The notes under the pieces were generated by a model, which worked only from the letters and a program-made list of their open reading frames with translations, did not search any database and had not been told where the DNA came from. DNA of 64,000 nucleotides, taken from Amphibalanus amphitrite. Taxonomy: Eukaryota > Arthropoda > Thecostraca > Balanomorpha > Balanidae. Position numbers and translations under genes: made by a program. The stretch covers positions 62,001-126,000 of the forward strand of contig NW_024883081.1 of the NCBI RefSeq assembly GCF_019059575.1, given 5' to 3'. Each line of letters begins with the position of its first letter. Positions within the stretch are counted from its first letter, which is position 1. Positions 53,581-63,170 of the stretch are shown here, piece by piece.

Positions 53581-53760
53581 CCCTTGCCCCGTTGGGGGGG
53601 GGGCGCAATTTGCCCCCCTGGGTCACACCAGCGTGGAATTTCCCCGATATTCTGAGCATATGGCGATAACTCGTCCTTTGAATCATAAGCGAAGAGGGAG
53701 GGGGCACCGGGGCATCGTGTCCCCTGATTTATCAAGGAAGGCACCAGTAGTGTAATGCCC
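53581..53760. mobile_element. Solo terminal fragment of a TTAA-type element
   Basis: Directly after element K comes CCCTTGCCCCGTTGGGG, a G-run and GCGCAATTTGCCCCCC, the usual terminal hairpin, but the similarity ends within about 180 bp and no second end is found. Confidence 0.5.
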
Positions 53761-54349
53761 CCTTTTGGGTCCTATACAAAAGTCAGATTTTTTGTCAAAG
53801 ATGTAATGATGTAAACAAACGAAAAGAAATCCACAATTTCTTCACGATCACCAACCTTCATTAGGACTGATTCCTATTCTTGGATCCAGTTTTGAAGAAG
53901 TGTTGCGAATTTTTACACATTTGACCGCGTAAACGCAGCCATTTCGTTTTACAACCCACGTGAATTCCAAAATCCTCCTCAGTCTTCTTTGGCAATGAGC
54001 GGTGATAAAGCGTTTTTGTCCTCTTCGAGTAAAATACAGTACATACAGAAAATTCGTGATAAATTTGAAACAGGCTCGTTTTATGATATCAGACCATCGC
54101 TAATATAAAGTTTGAAACATGCAAATTAAGACTGGATAGACAATTTGAAGCTTTCTTGCAAGATAAGTATGTGCTGAGATGCTACGCACATTCTGGCGTC
54201 CTAACCGGGAGGTTCGGGCCACCCACCCCCGTTGATCCTAAATCAATAAAATGATGCTTTCATTGAATGTCCTCTTCAGTAAGTTTTATTTTTGTCGCGC
54301 AAGGTCGAAAATTTAACTACAAATTTCATTCGAACAGAAAAATATTATT
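53761..54349. other. Spacer, nothing recognised
   Basis: AT-rich sequence without gene or repeat ends. Confidence 0.35.
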
Positions 54350-55015
54350 ACGGAGCGAGCGAAGCGAGCGGAGTCTTACGTAGAATAACGGAAATTTCTG
54401 AGTATGAGCGGCCGGCCGGCCGGCCGGCCGTGGTCACGATTTTGCGACGGTTATATCTCAGCAACCACTTGACCGATTTACACGCGGTAATTTTTGTAGG
54501 GTAGCTTTATTCCTTCTACAAAGTATTGGACTATTCCCGATGCATGTGGGTGACCCCTTATGCACGTGCCACGTGCAAAACGAAGAGGTGTCACTTTTGT
54601 AATTGTTGTAATATCTCGGTAACTACTTGGCCGATTGCGCTGAAAGTTGGCATGTAGGTAGGCACCCACTAGGCAATGCATATCCATGTGCCAGAGTTGG
54701 GGTGCTGCTGTACGTGCGCACGTGCAGGGGTCGATTCCAGATCTCGAGAACGGCTGGACCGATGACGCTCAAATTTGGTACATGGTTAGGGGCCGGTTAG
54801 TAGGGTGCCGTGCAAAAGTCAGTTGGGACCCATTTTGCACGTGCGCACGTGCAGGGTGCCGCTCCCAGATCTCGAGAACGGCTGGGCCGATTGTGCTCAA
54901 ATTTGGCACATCGCTAGAAACCGGTCAGTAGGGTGCCGTGCACAAGTCAGTTGGAGGTACCCCCTCGAAATTTCGCACGTGCAAGACTCACCCCCTCGCT
55001 CGCTCCGTTAGTCGC
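54350..55015 (+). mobile_element. T-family repeat, copy 3, most complete
   Basis: ACGGAGCGAGCGAAGCGAGC at 54350 and the complement-like CTCGCTCGCTCCGT at about 54998-55011 suggest inverted ends. Inside are a GGCCGGCCGGCCGGCC block, GCACGTGCCACGTGC and GCGCACGTGCAGG twice, and two copies of the unit AGATCTCGAGAACGGCTGG...GGGTGCCGTGCA. No coding frame; the target duplication was not resolved. Confidence 0.65.
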
Positions 55016-55324
55016 CCCAAAAGGCGCTATACTGGTTTTTCTTATTTCATGGAGCATGATTGAATTAACCAAAATGCACATGTGCCCAAGTGACACCCAT
55101 GAAGTAAGCTGTTGGCCGCTTGTGCGGTTCCTGGGCTCTAAGAGAGATCAAGGTAGATACCAGCTACGAGTATTGTTCTCATTGTCGAGAAAGGAATATG
55201 AAACATGGCACCGGCCCATACCTCCCGGGCCATGGCCCATACCTCCCGGTGTATTTTGATGCATCGAAAAAGCGCATGATTTATTGAAAGTTATCTCGAG
55301 ACAAAATAGGTGATCCCAGATGCG
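55016..55324. other. Spacer with GCCCATACCTCCCGG repeats
   Basis: GGCCCATACCTCCCGG occurs twice at about 55213-55248 and again at 55889, i.e. on both sides of the TTAAAGG element. No gene recognised. Confidence 0.4.
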
Positions 55325-55798
55325 TAAAGGGACCCTCCCACCTTCAAAAAAGTTAATGAATTGGCATGAAAGTGATGTCGCTCGGTTCAGAAAGAGCAAA
55401 AACGAATATCTACCAAATTTCATCGAAAAATATTCACCGGTTTTCAAGATATTAGACTTTTACTTTTGTTTACTTTTTGGGATCTCCGCTGTTCCTAACG
55501 ACTTTATTTGAAAGTGCGGCATTTGTTGCGCGCAAAGCAGCATATACCACCGCGTGCTACAAAACGTTTTAGTCAAACATTTAACGGACGTTCGAAAGCC
55601 TGATGACGTCATCAGATTCCCGTAATGGTTAAGAGATAGGGACCACGCTGGTCCCACCCTGCAAGTAAAGGAAAGAAATTTCTTGAACACCATAAAGCTG
55701 CGGGGGTTGCGACCAGGATAAATGGTGGTTTCTGAGCCTGGCCGCAAACTTGGCTATCTCAACTCAAAACTAATGTTAAGGTGGGAGGGTCCCTTTAA
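55325..55798 (+). mobile_element. TTAAAGG-ended MITE, 474 bp, copy 2
   Basis: TAAAGGGACCCTCCCACCTT at 55325 (first T of TTAAAGG missing) and the complement of TTAAAGGGACCCTCCCACCT ending at 55798. It aligns through its whole length with 8991-9465. Confidence 0.8.
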
Positions 55799-56394
55799 TA
55801 TCAAGTACACTTTGTAGGCGAAAGGCAATTTCACGTACACAGAGTGAAAAACCGGGTCGCCACCGCCCACTGCCTTTTCACAAAACCTGCCCATACCTCC
55901 CGGTTCTCCCCTACCCTCCTTACGAGCTATGAACGCCAACACGCGAAGGCATAAAGGTCATCCTAAAAGGAGCCCGTATGGTTCAAGATAAACAAAGCGC
56001 GTCGCCTATCCGTTTGTCATAAACATTAGGCTCGATTGCTTACATCCACTTCCCAGACCGAAGAGCCGGGAGTGCCGCATGCAGATAACCACCAACGCCA
56101 ATTTATCACATCAAATGATAAACAAACGATATCTCCTATACAGTGCTTTTCTAAACATTTATGAAACAATTCAAAGTCAGACATATGCCTAAATTCATCT
56201 TTCGGTACCTATCACTTGACTGGATGATGATCAGTAGCTTATTTATCAGTATGTAATGTGCTATTATAGTGTTTAATATTCAAAACATTATGGCTCCATG
56301 ACTCCGCGTTCGAGGATCTCGCAGTTTGGAAGCTACCAGGGTAGGTATACATATATAGACTGCTCACAAATAGCTCGTATGAGATTAACCCGCG
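55799..56394. other. Spacer, nothing recognised
   Basis: No gene; one more CCCATACCTCCCGG near 55889. Confidence 0.35.
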
Positions 56395-57562
56395 CCCCGT
56401 TGGGCTCTGCCGAGCAACGCGCCCGGTTGGGGGGGGCCATTTTGCCCCCCCCCCTAAGATCTCGAGAACCACGCAACATAGCGACAAGCGGTAAACGGCG
56501 TTGGATAGCCCCAACGGGGAACTACCTTGTGACCCAATTTTATTGACCTAGGTCAAACCGATGACGTCACAGGTCAGGTCAAAGGTCCAATTTTCACCGT
56601 TTACAGGCACTTCAAGAAATGCGTTGTAAAATCGAGTAAAATGCATTTCATTGAAAATCATCGATGGGAAATGTTCTTCAAACACATATTTTGCTATCTG
56701 AGGTCACTGATACCAGGTCAGGTCACAGAGGTCAGGTCACGGGGGGGTCACAATATGAAAGTGTCGTGTGATACATGTTTTATGGTCCATTTTACATGAC
56801 AAATGCGATTATATGGGTCAGGCAGCCTTTGGGGCCAGCTTAGATCACGTTTTGGTCAAGGTCAGGTCAAGGTCAGGTCAAGGTCAGGTAAAATTAGGTC
56901 AAATTCCAAAGTTAATATTTTTGCATAAAATGGGTATCGAATCGATGCAGCTCGTCACGGGGAGTTCAATGGTGGTCTTTGTTTTGCCGTACGAGGTCTA
57001 GAATTGCTGAAAATTGAGTTCAAAAATTTGACGTCATCATTTTTGAACAGTTTTTTCGCTATAACTTGGCCAAAAAACGAGATATCGATCTGAAATTTGG
57101 TATGTATATAGAAGAGCGCTGGGACTATCACATATATTCTGTTTTTTTGAAATTCGGAAAATTTTTGGATTTTTTCAAAGTTTTTCTAAAAAAATCAATT
57201 TTTTGATTTTTTTTGGGTCAAAAACCAAAAATTTTGAAAATCCGAGATAGCAGTTTTGTAGCGCCGCCTTTTGTCTACTAGACCATATAAAGAACTTTGA
57301 AATTGCTTGATAACTGTAGATTTGGTGAGCGTTTCAAGATTGCATGTTTTTTGCTCATTTTTGCTCGAACATGACCTCAGTTTGACCTCAATAACTCCTG
57401 ACCTAAGGTGACCTAAGACTTGAAATTTGGTGTGAAGGTGTCAAATTGATGCCCGGGAAGGTACTGAAAATTTGGCGGCGCTGCGCGCCGCCGTTTTCTT
57501 GCTATTCAGGAAAAACCACAGGGGGGGCCAAAATGGCCCCCCCCCAACGGGGCGAGGGTATT
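56395..57562 (+). mobile_element. TTAA-target element H, near-complete reference copy
   Basis: TTAACCCGCGCCCCGTTGGG at 56395; the right end CAACGGGGCGAGGG-TATT has a decayed TTAA. Order of parts: terminal G/C hairpin, GATGACGTCACAGGTCAGGT, several AGGTCA runs (56700-56900), an A/T-rich core with GACGTCATC, the GGCGGCGCTGCGCGCCGCC palindrome at about 57474, and the tail hairpin. The window start (1-101) is the tail of a sister copy. No coding capacity. Confidence 0.8.
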
Positions 57563-58019
57563 CTAACAACTAGATAGTGACCGGGCCTTCAATTCCTCAC
57601 TATGGGGGTGTTCCAGTTTTTCATTATTACGCCTAGTGCAGTACGCGAATGTTCACTTTTGAAGACATCCAATGATATACAAATATCGCCATGTAAACAG
57701 TCCCCTAGGCACTTACAGAGTGCTTCACTAGAGTGACTGGAATGGTATTTGGCACGTTAGCACAGGTGCTTTGAAACAGGAACATACATTTTGTAGGTAG
57801 GTAGGTACTTAGTTACTTTCGTTCAGATGATCCCGAAACATTTCTTCATCTCTGAGCCGCGGTTTTCTCCGAGGTCAAACATTATCTGCCTTTCTTCTCC
57901 GCGCAAATCACCATTAAAAAATCGTTGTGGCGTGAGACACTGAATCCGATGGCAGGCAGGCACGTCTTCAAACGAGTGGACATTGCACAGTCGTTGTTCC
58001 TATATGCAGCCTTTGCTAA
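57563..58019. other. Spacer, nothing recognised
   Basis: Contains a short GTAGGTAGGTAGG run near 57796; no gene recognised. Confidence 0.35.
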
Positions 58020-58330
58020 GTCAAACAGCCACTGTGCATACAACCATTGTTCATACAACCACTGCTTATACAGCCACTGCTCATACACAACCAATGCTCA
58101 TACACAACGACTGCTCATACACAGCCACTGCTCATACAGCCACTGCTCAATGCTCATACAGCCACTTCTCGAACGGCCACTGCTCATACAGAACCACTGT
58201 TCATACAGTCACTGTCCAAGTGAGTGAGTGTCCATACAACCACTGTTCATACAGCCACTCTCCATACACAGTCACTGCTCATATACAGCCACTGCTCATA
58301 CACAGCCACTGCTCATATACAGCCAGAAGG
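58020..58330. repeat. CAGCCACTGCTCATACA minisatellite
   Basis: About 300 bp of imperfect 15-19-bp units (CCACTGCTCATACACAG and variants). Confidence 0.8.
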
Positions 58331-58459
58331 CATCTGCTTTAACACGGTTTGTGTGTATATGAGCTGACTGTATAAAGGCACCAGGCGCGGCCATCTGTTC
58401 GCGCTACGATTACATCGCGATTCACTCCCTGATTCAGCTCAACCTGTGCGGCCCGGCGG

Positions 58460-58640
58460 CTGCTGAGTGCTGCGTGCTGACTGCTGAGTGCTGAGTGCTG
58501 ACTGCTGAGTGATGAGTGCTGAGTGCTGAGTGCTGACTGCTGAGTGATGAGTGCTGAGTGATGAGTGCTGAGTGCTGAGTGATGAGTGCTGAGTGCTGAG
58601 TGCTGAATGTCGAGTGTGGACTGCTGAGTGCGGACCTCTG
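58460..58640. repeat. GAGTGCT minisatellite
   Basis: About 25 units of 7 bp (GAGTGCT, GACTGCT, GAGTGAT). Open on the minus strand (Ser/Thr/Gln/His-rich) only because of the repetition. Confidence 0.8.
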
Positions 58641-59276
58641 GGTGCCGGTGCTAAGTGTTGAGTGCAGGTACTCACTGAGACAAGTCACGGCTGCGCCTTC
58701 ACTATGAGCCCTCCACGGTGAAAACTCACCCTTTTCCCGCTGTCGGCGTGCCATCGTCGCTACCTGGCTACCACATTCAGCTCCTGGCATATCTCGAATT
58801 TTCTTAACGCGGTACCTATGTGTGTGTGTGTATGACGTGGCACGTAGTCTGGTCAAAATCATGCCTCGCTGACCCGAAACAATGACCCTAAATATGCGCA
58901 AATGCCATGCTACATCTTCGAAAGGGAGACATCAGCCGTTTTCCCAACGAGTTATCTGGCGAATGCATTTCTGACCAAATCTGTACAAAATATTTTGAAG
59001 GCAAATATTTTCATGTCATAAATTAACTTCAACGTGTTGCCCGGAAAAGGTCTGGTAATTTGATAAACCACGTTTAGGTACAATCAAACAGAGCAGCCTA
59101 AGGTGAACTGAAAACTACTAGGAAGCAAGTATAAAACTACTTTCACCAAATCGCACCTGTATGACCAAATGAGCCTTCCTGGAAAGGGCTACTGCGTCAG
59201 GAATCACATGGAAAAGTCAAGGCATCTGACGCTGATATGGCGGGATAATATCAACGCACAGCGTCATGGGTGGTCT
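58641..59276. other. Spacer upstream of SLC22 gene 3
   Basis: A TATAAAA at 59130-59136 lies 280 bp before the ATG of gene 3 and is outside the duplicated segment, so copy 3 may use a promoter not shared with copy 2. No gene recognised. Confidence 0.4.
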
Positions 59277-61256
59277 AGTCCGGTAGTAACCTCTTCTGAC
59301 AGGCTCTCCCTCTCCGAGACGTCGCACCGGCTCTGGCGGCGGCCCGGTCACGTCTGGCGCTCACTCGAGTGCGGGCGGTGCAGCGCGCCGGGCAGACCCT
59401 CTCTGGCCGCCGGCCATGGCAGCCGCGCACGGTGTCCAGTTCGAGGAGATCCTGAGCCGGGCCGGGGACGCAGGACTCTGGCAGGCCCTGATCGTCCTTT
59501 GGTCCATAGTCGGCTCCGTGCTCTCCGGAGTTCACGGCTTCAGCAGCGCCTTCGTCGGCGGGGAGCCGGAGCACCGCTGCGCGCTGCCCGGAGAACTGGC
59601 CAACGAGACGGCCAGCGAGGAGCAGCTGCACCTCTGGCTGCCGTACAACAACGCCACCGGCCAGCCGGCCTCCTGTGAGCGCTGGGACGCGGCCGGAGGC
59701 AGCCGCACGTTGGGCTGCGACGTCGGCTGGGTGTACAGCCGGGAGCGTTTCCACTCGACCATCGTCAGCGAGTGGGACCTGGTCTGCGGCCGCCGCTGGA
59801 TGATGTCCACCGTCCAGGCCAGCTACATGTTCGGCATCTTCTGCGGATCCATGATCAGCGGCGTGCTATCAGACCAGTTCGGAAGGCGGCGCGTCGTCTG
59901 TTACAGTAGCGTTCTGTTCATCATCTCCAGCCTAGCCACGGCCGGGGCTGGCAGCTACGCCACCTTTGTCACACTGCGCTTCATCACGGCGTTTTCGGGG
60001 GTCAGTATGTACAACAGCATGTTCATCCTGACGATGGAGGTGATGGGGCCGCGCTGGCGCTCTTTGGCCGGGCTCGTCTACCAAGTTCCGTTCTCGTGCG
60101 GCATGATGGCGCTGTCGGCGGCCGCCTATCTGGTGCGTGACTGGCGTTACTTGCAGCTGGTCATATCGGCCCCCTCTGTGCTCATGCTCGGCTTCTGGTG
60201 GGCGCTTCCCGAGTCGCCGCGCTGGCTCATCATGCAAGACAGGCTACCGGAGGCGCTGGATGTGCTGGCGGCCGCCGCACGCCGCAACAAGCGCACCCTG
60301 CCCTTCGACGCCGAGATGATGAGGATGATGTCCGAGTTCCGCGCTGCCGAGACGAAGCTGTCTCCAGACGACGACGAAGAGCCGCAGAGATCGGCGCTGC
60401 AGAGCTGCGCCAACGGCATCGGCGAGATATTCCGGCTGGTGCGTACCCCGCGCATGCGGCGCATCAGTTTGGCCAGCTTCTACAACTGGCTGGTGGTGTC
60501 AATGATCTACTACGGCATCACGTTCAACTCTGCTGACCTGAGCAGTAGCCCGTACCTGGCCATCTTCCTGGCCGGCCTGGTGGAGGTGCCGGCCGTGCTC
60601 CTGGCCGTGCCGCTCATCAGCCGCGTCGGTCGCCGTCCGACCACGGTGTTGACGTTCCTGCTGGCCGGCGCGGCCATCCTCTGCATCATGGCCGTGCCGG
60701 CGGGCACCGCCTGGCCCAAACTGACGCTCGCCATGGTGGGCAAGTTCGCCTCGTCGGCCGGGTTCGCCGTCATCTTCCTCTACACGGCCGAGTTCTTCCC
60801 CACCACTCTGCGCAACGTCGGCTTCGGCGCGTCGAGCATGTGCGCCCGGGTGGGTTCGATGGCGGCGCCGTACGTGGTGGACCTGCTGTCGCCAGTGCAC
60901 TGGGCCATCCCCAGCTGCGTGTTCGGCCTGGCGGGCGTGACGGCCGCGCTGGTGGCGCTGCTGCTGCCGGAGACCAACGGACGCCGGCTGCCGGAGACGG
61001 TGGCCGACATCGAGCAGGGCGCCTGGCACCCGGCTCCCAAGGACGGCTACCAGGCTCTGCACCGCACCGAGCCCTGACCGGCCGCGGGCCTCGGCAGACG
61101 GCCAGATCGCCGTCCTACAGAGACACCTGACCGATACCTGCCGGCAATCCTAGTCATGCGTTTTAACTTTTGATGAACGCTCTTGACTGTTATGTGGGGA
61201 CATGGCCGTGTCGGATGAGTTCTTGGGCAGACAGTTGATATAGAGTGCGTCCAGAC
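59277..61256 (+). repeat. Inverted segmental duplication, right copy
   Basis: Matches 45870-47852 in opposite orientation over gene and both flanks. The boundaries are where the non-coding similarity fades (GTCCGGTAGTAAC at the left, GTGCGTCCAG at the right). The 11.4 kb between the two copies is unrelated. Confidence 0.85.
59416..61077 (+). CDS. SLC22-family transporter, copy 3, intronless
   Basis: 553 residues, ATG at 59416 in GGCC-ATGG context, stop TGA at 61075-61077. Full set of family motifs as in the other copies. Relative to copy 2 it has LIVLWSIVGSVLSGVHGF at TM1, where the position-41 sequon is lost (Gly-Phe-Ser), FSGVSMYNSM near TM5 and GMMALSAAAYL, but a virtually identical C-terminal half from about residue 240. 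This pattern, with changes concentrated in TM1 and TM4-6, may reflect changed substrate preference or patchwise gene conversion. Intact, presumably functional. Confidence 0.9.
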   Translation: MAAAHGVQFEEILSRAGDAGLWQALIVLWSIVGSVLSGVHGFSSAFVGGEPEHRCALPGELANETASEEQLHLWLPYNNATGQPASCERWDAAGGSRTLGCDVGWVYSRERFHSTIVSEWDLVCGRRWMMSTVQASYMFGIFCGSMISGVLSDQFGRRRVVCYSSVLFIISSLATAGAGSYATFVTLRFITAFSGVSMYNSMFILTMEVMGPRWRSLAGLVYQVPFSCGMMALSAAAYLVRDWRYLQLVISAPSVLMLGFWWALPESPRWLIMQDRLPEALDVLAAAARRNKRTLPFDAEMMRMMSEFRAAETKLSPDDDEEPQRSALQSCANGIGEIFRLVRTPRMRRISLASFYNWLVVSMIYYGITFNSADLSSSPYLAIFLAGLVEVPAVLLAVPLISRVGRRPTTVLTFLLAGAAILCIMAVPAGTAWPKLTLAMVGKFASSAGFAVIFLYTAEFFPTTLRNVGFGASSMCARVGSMAAPYVVDLLSPVHWAIPSCVFGLAGVTAALVALLLPETNGRRLPETVADIEQGAWHPAPKDGYQALHRTEP

Positions 61257-62161
61257 TTAGCACGGTACGCCTGGAGGGACTGGACCATGAGCAATGAACA
61301 GAACACAGAATGGTCAGACTATGTAGATGAAGAGTGTGAATGGGTCGATGCGAAGTAAGAGTAAGAAAGACTAGGCGATGAAGTTACAAATTCAGTGCGT
61401 AACTAGAGTTTTTAACTACTGAAGACGCTTCTGATAAGTTATGTTATTGTAGGTATTTATTTTGCTTACCATTTGCGATGTAGTGAATGGTCCGCTCTGA
61501 TACGGAATGAATGCAGCTTGCATATGTTAACTTTTCCTGACATATAAAAAGAAATGGGAAAACTTTGTCTATGACCATTGTGCAAATACAACTGCATAGA
61601 ATATGCTCACACAAACGCATGCCTATCATTTGATTTGATCTGCATCCCTCGTTTAAAACATTGTCAGTCTCTGTTAGTTTAGCCCACAGCAAGTTCCATC
61701 TTTGCTCTTCTCCACGGACATCACGGCTTGCTTTTGTTCACGGCTGTATCTACTGATGCAATAAGACTGCACTGCACCATGCATTACTCGCTGGCTATTG
61801 TTTGTGTACTGTTTGGTGCCGGGCTTTGGTTTCAGAGTGCTGATAGCAGGGAGACACATTCCAGGTTCAGTTATCGATGAGTAAGAAAGCAAAGCATGGT
61901 CACTTAGATACATAAACATAGAGCAGCTCAAAGCGAAAAGGCGCATCATTGTAAAACATCACCTATGAGGGAGATATGATGTCAAACAAAGCAGCTCCTG
62001 ACGGCCCTCCGCTCCGAGCAGCCGCGGCCGACATTCGGATACCGCACTCTTGCAGCAAACTTCGGCTCGGTGCGGGATTTGTCATGCCACTCGTCTCACC
62101 CAAAGCCCTATATATCTCACCGATGTTGCAAGTCAAGTTCTTCATGATGTCCTTCAGCTCC
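61257..62161. other. Spacer, nothing recognised
   Basis: 3' flank of SLC22 gene 3. No AATAAA close to the stop was found, and no repeat ends or exon with splice context were recognised. Confidence 0.35.
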
Positions 62162-63170
62162 TTAACCCGCGCACCGACGGGGGTCTGCGCCAACTTCGCA
62201 CCGACGGGGGGGCGGATGACCGCCCCCCCCTGAGATCTCGAAAACGAAGCAACATAGCGACAAGCGGTAAACGGTATCGGATACGCACGAACAAGGTCTA
62301 CAATTTTTACTCAGGTCATTTTCAGGTCAGGTCAAACATCACGCCACAGGGGTCAAAAAAGTCAAAATGGCGGTGCTATATATGGAGAGTGTTTTTCTCG
62401 AATAACTTTCGAATTAGTCAAGATAGAAACAATCTAAGGGCATCATCGTGATCCTCTCGTCAATCCGCATCGAATGATATATATATATATTGACCTCGAA
62501 AGTTCAAGGTCAAAGGTTGACCACAGGTCACGTGACCTCGAAGTCATCATGTATATCATTCGATGCGTCTTGACGAGCTGAACACAATGAGACCATCCGC
62601 GCGGCTGCATCTTGTTCCTGTACGGAGTTATTGGCAAAAAACCTTTGGTGACCTTTGATGACGTCACATGACCTTACAGCTGCCCAACAGCAAAACAGAC
62701 CTCAAGGTAGTGAAGGTTGATCGTATATGAAGTCATGTATGGTATATGGGGCCATTCCGACCCGTTTTAGTGGTAAAAACAGGGAGTTGATTTTTCCCCC
62801 ATTAACTTATAATGGGGAGGTCGAGAAATTGACCTGACCTTAGGTCACCGATATCAAAATTCCGAGATATACAAATTGTAGCTACTAATGACCTAATAAC
62901 ATCCTGCGACTTTCAAAGGCCTCCGACATCTACTGTAGCTCTGGCACGGTGACAAAGTTGCAAAAAAGTGACTTGAGGTTGGGTCATTCAAAGTGACCTG
63001 GTGACCTGACCTTAAAAGTTAGGAGGTTCAAACTTGCACATCATGTGTAAAATTGATAGGAGAATAGTCGCAACAAATTTCGCGGCGCTACGCGCCGTGG
63101 TTTTCCCGCTATTCGCGAAAAACCTCAGGGGGGGGCGGATATCCGCCCCCCGTCGGTGCGCGGGTTTTAA
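62162..63170 (+). mobile_element. TTAA-target element I
   Basis: TTAACCCGCGCACCGACGGG at 62162 and CCCCGTCGGTGCGCGGG-TTTTAA ending at 63170. Same subfamily as elements C, G and N: two 26-bp complementary arms (62456-62481 and 62552-62577) around an AGGTCA/TGACCT core, then AATTATTGGCAAAAAACC-type sequence, a GGCGCTACGCGCCG palindrome and the tail hairpin. No coding capacity. Confidence 0.8.

Noticed and set aside
58020-58640. CRISPR-like arrays at the 58-kb repeats and 12.7-kb repeats
   Set aside because: Units are contiguous with no unique spacers of constant length, and the genome is eukaryotic; they are minisatellites.
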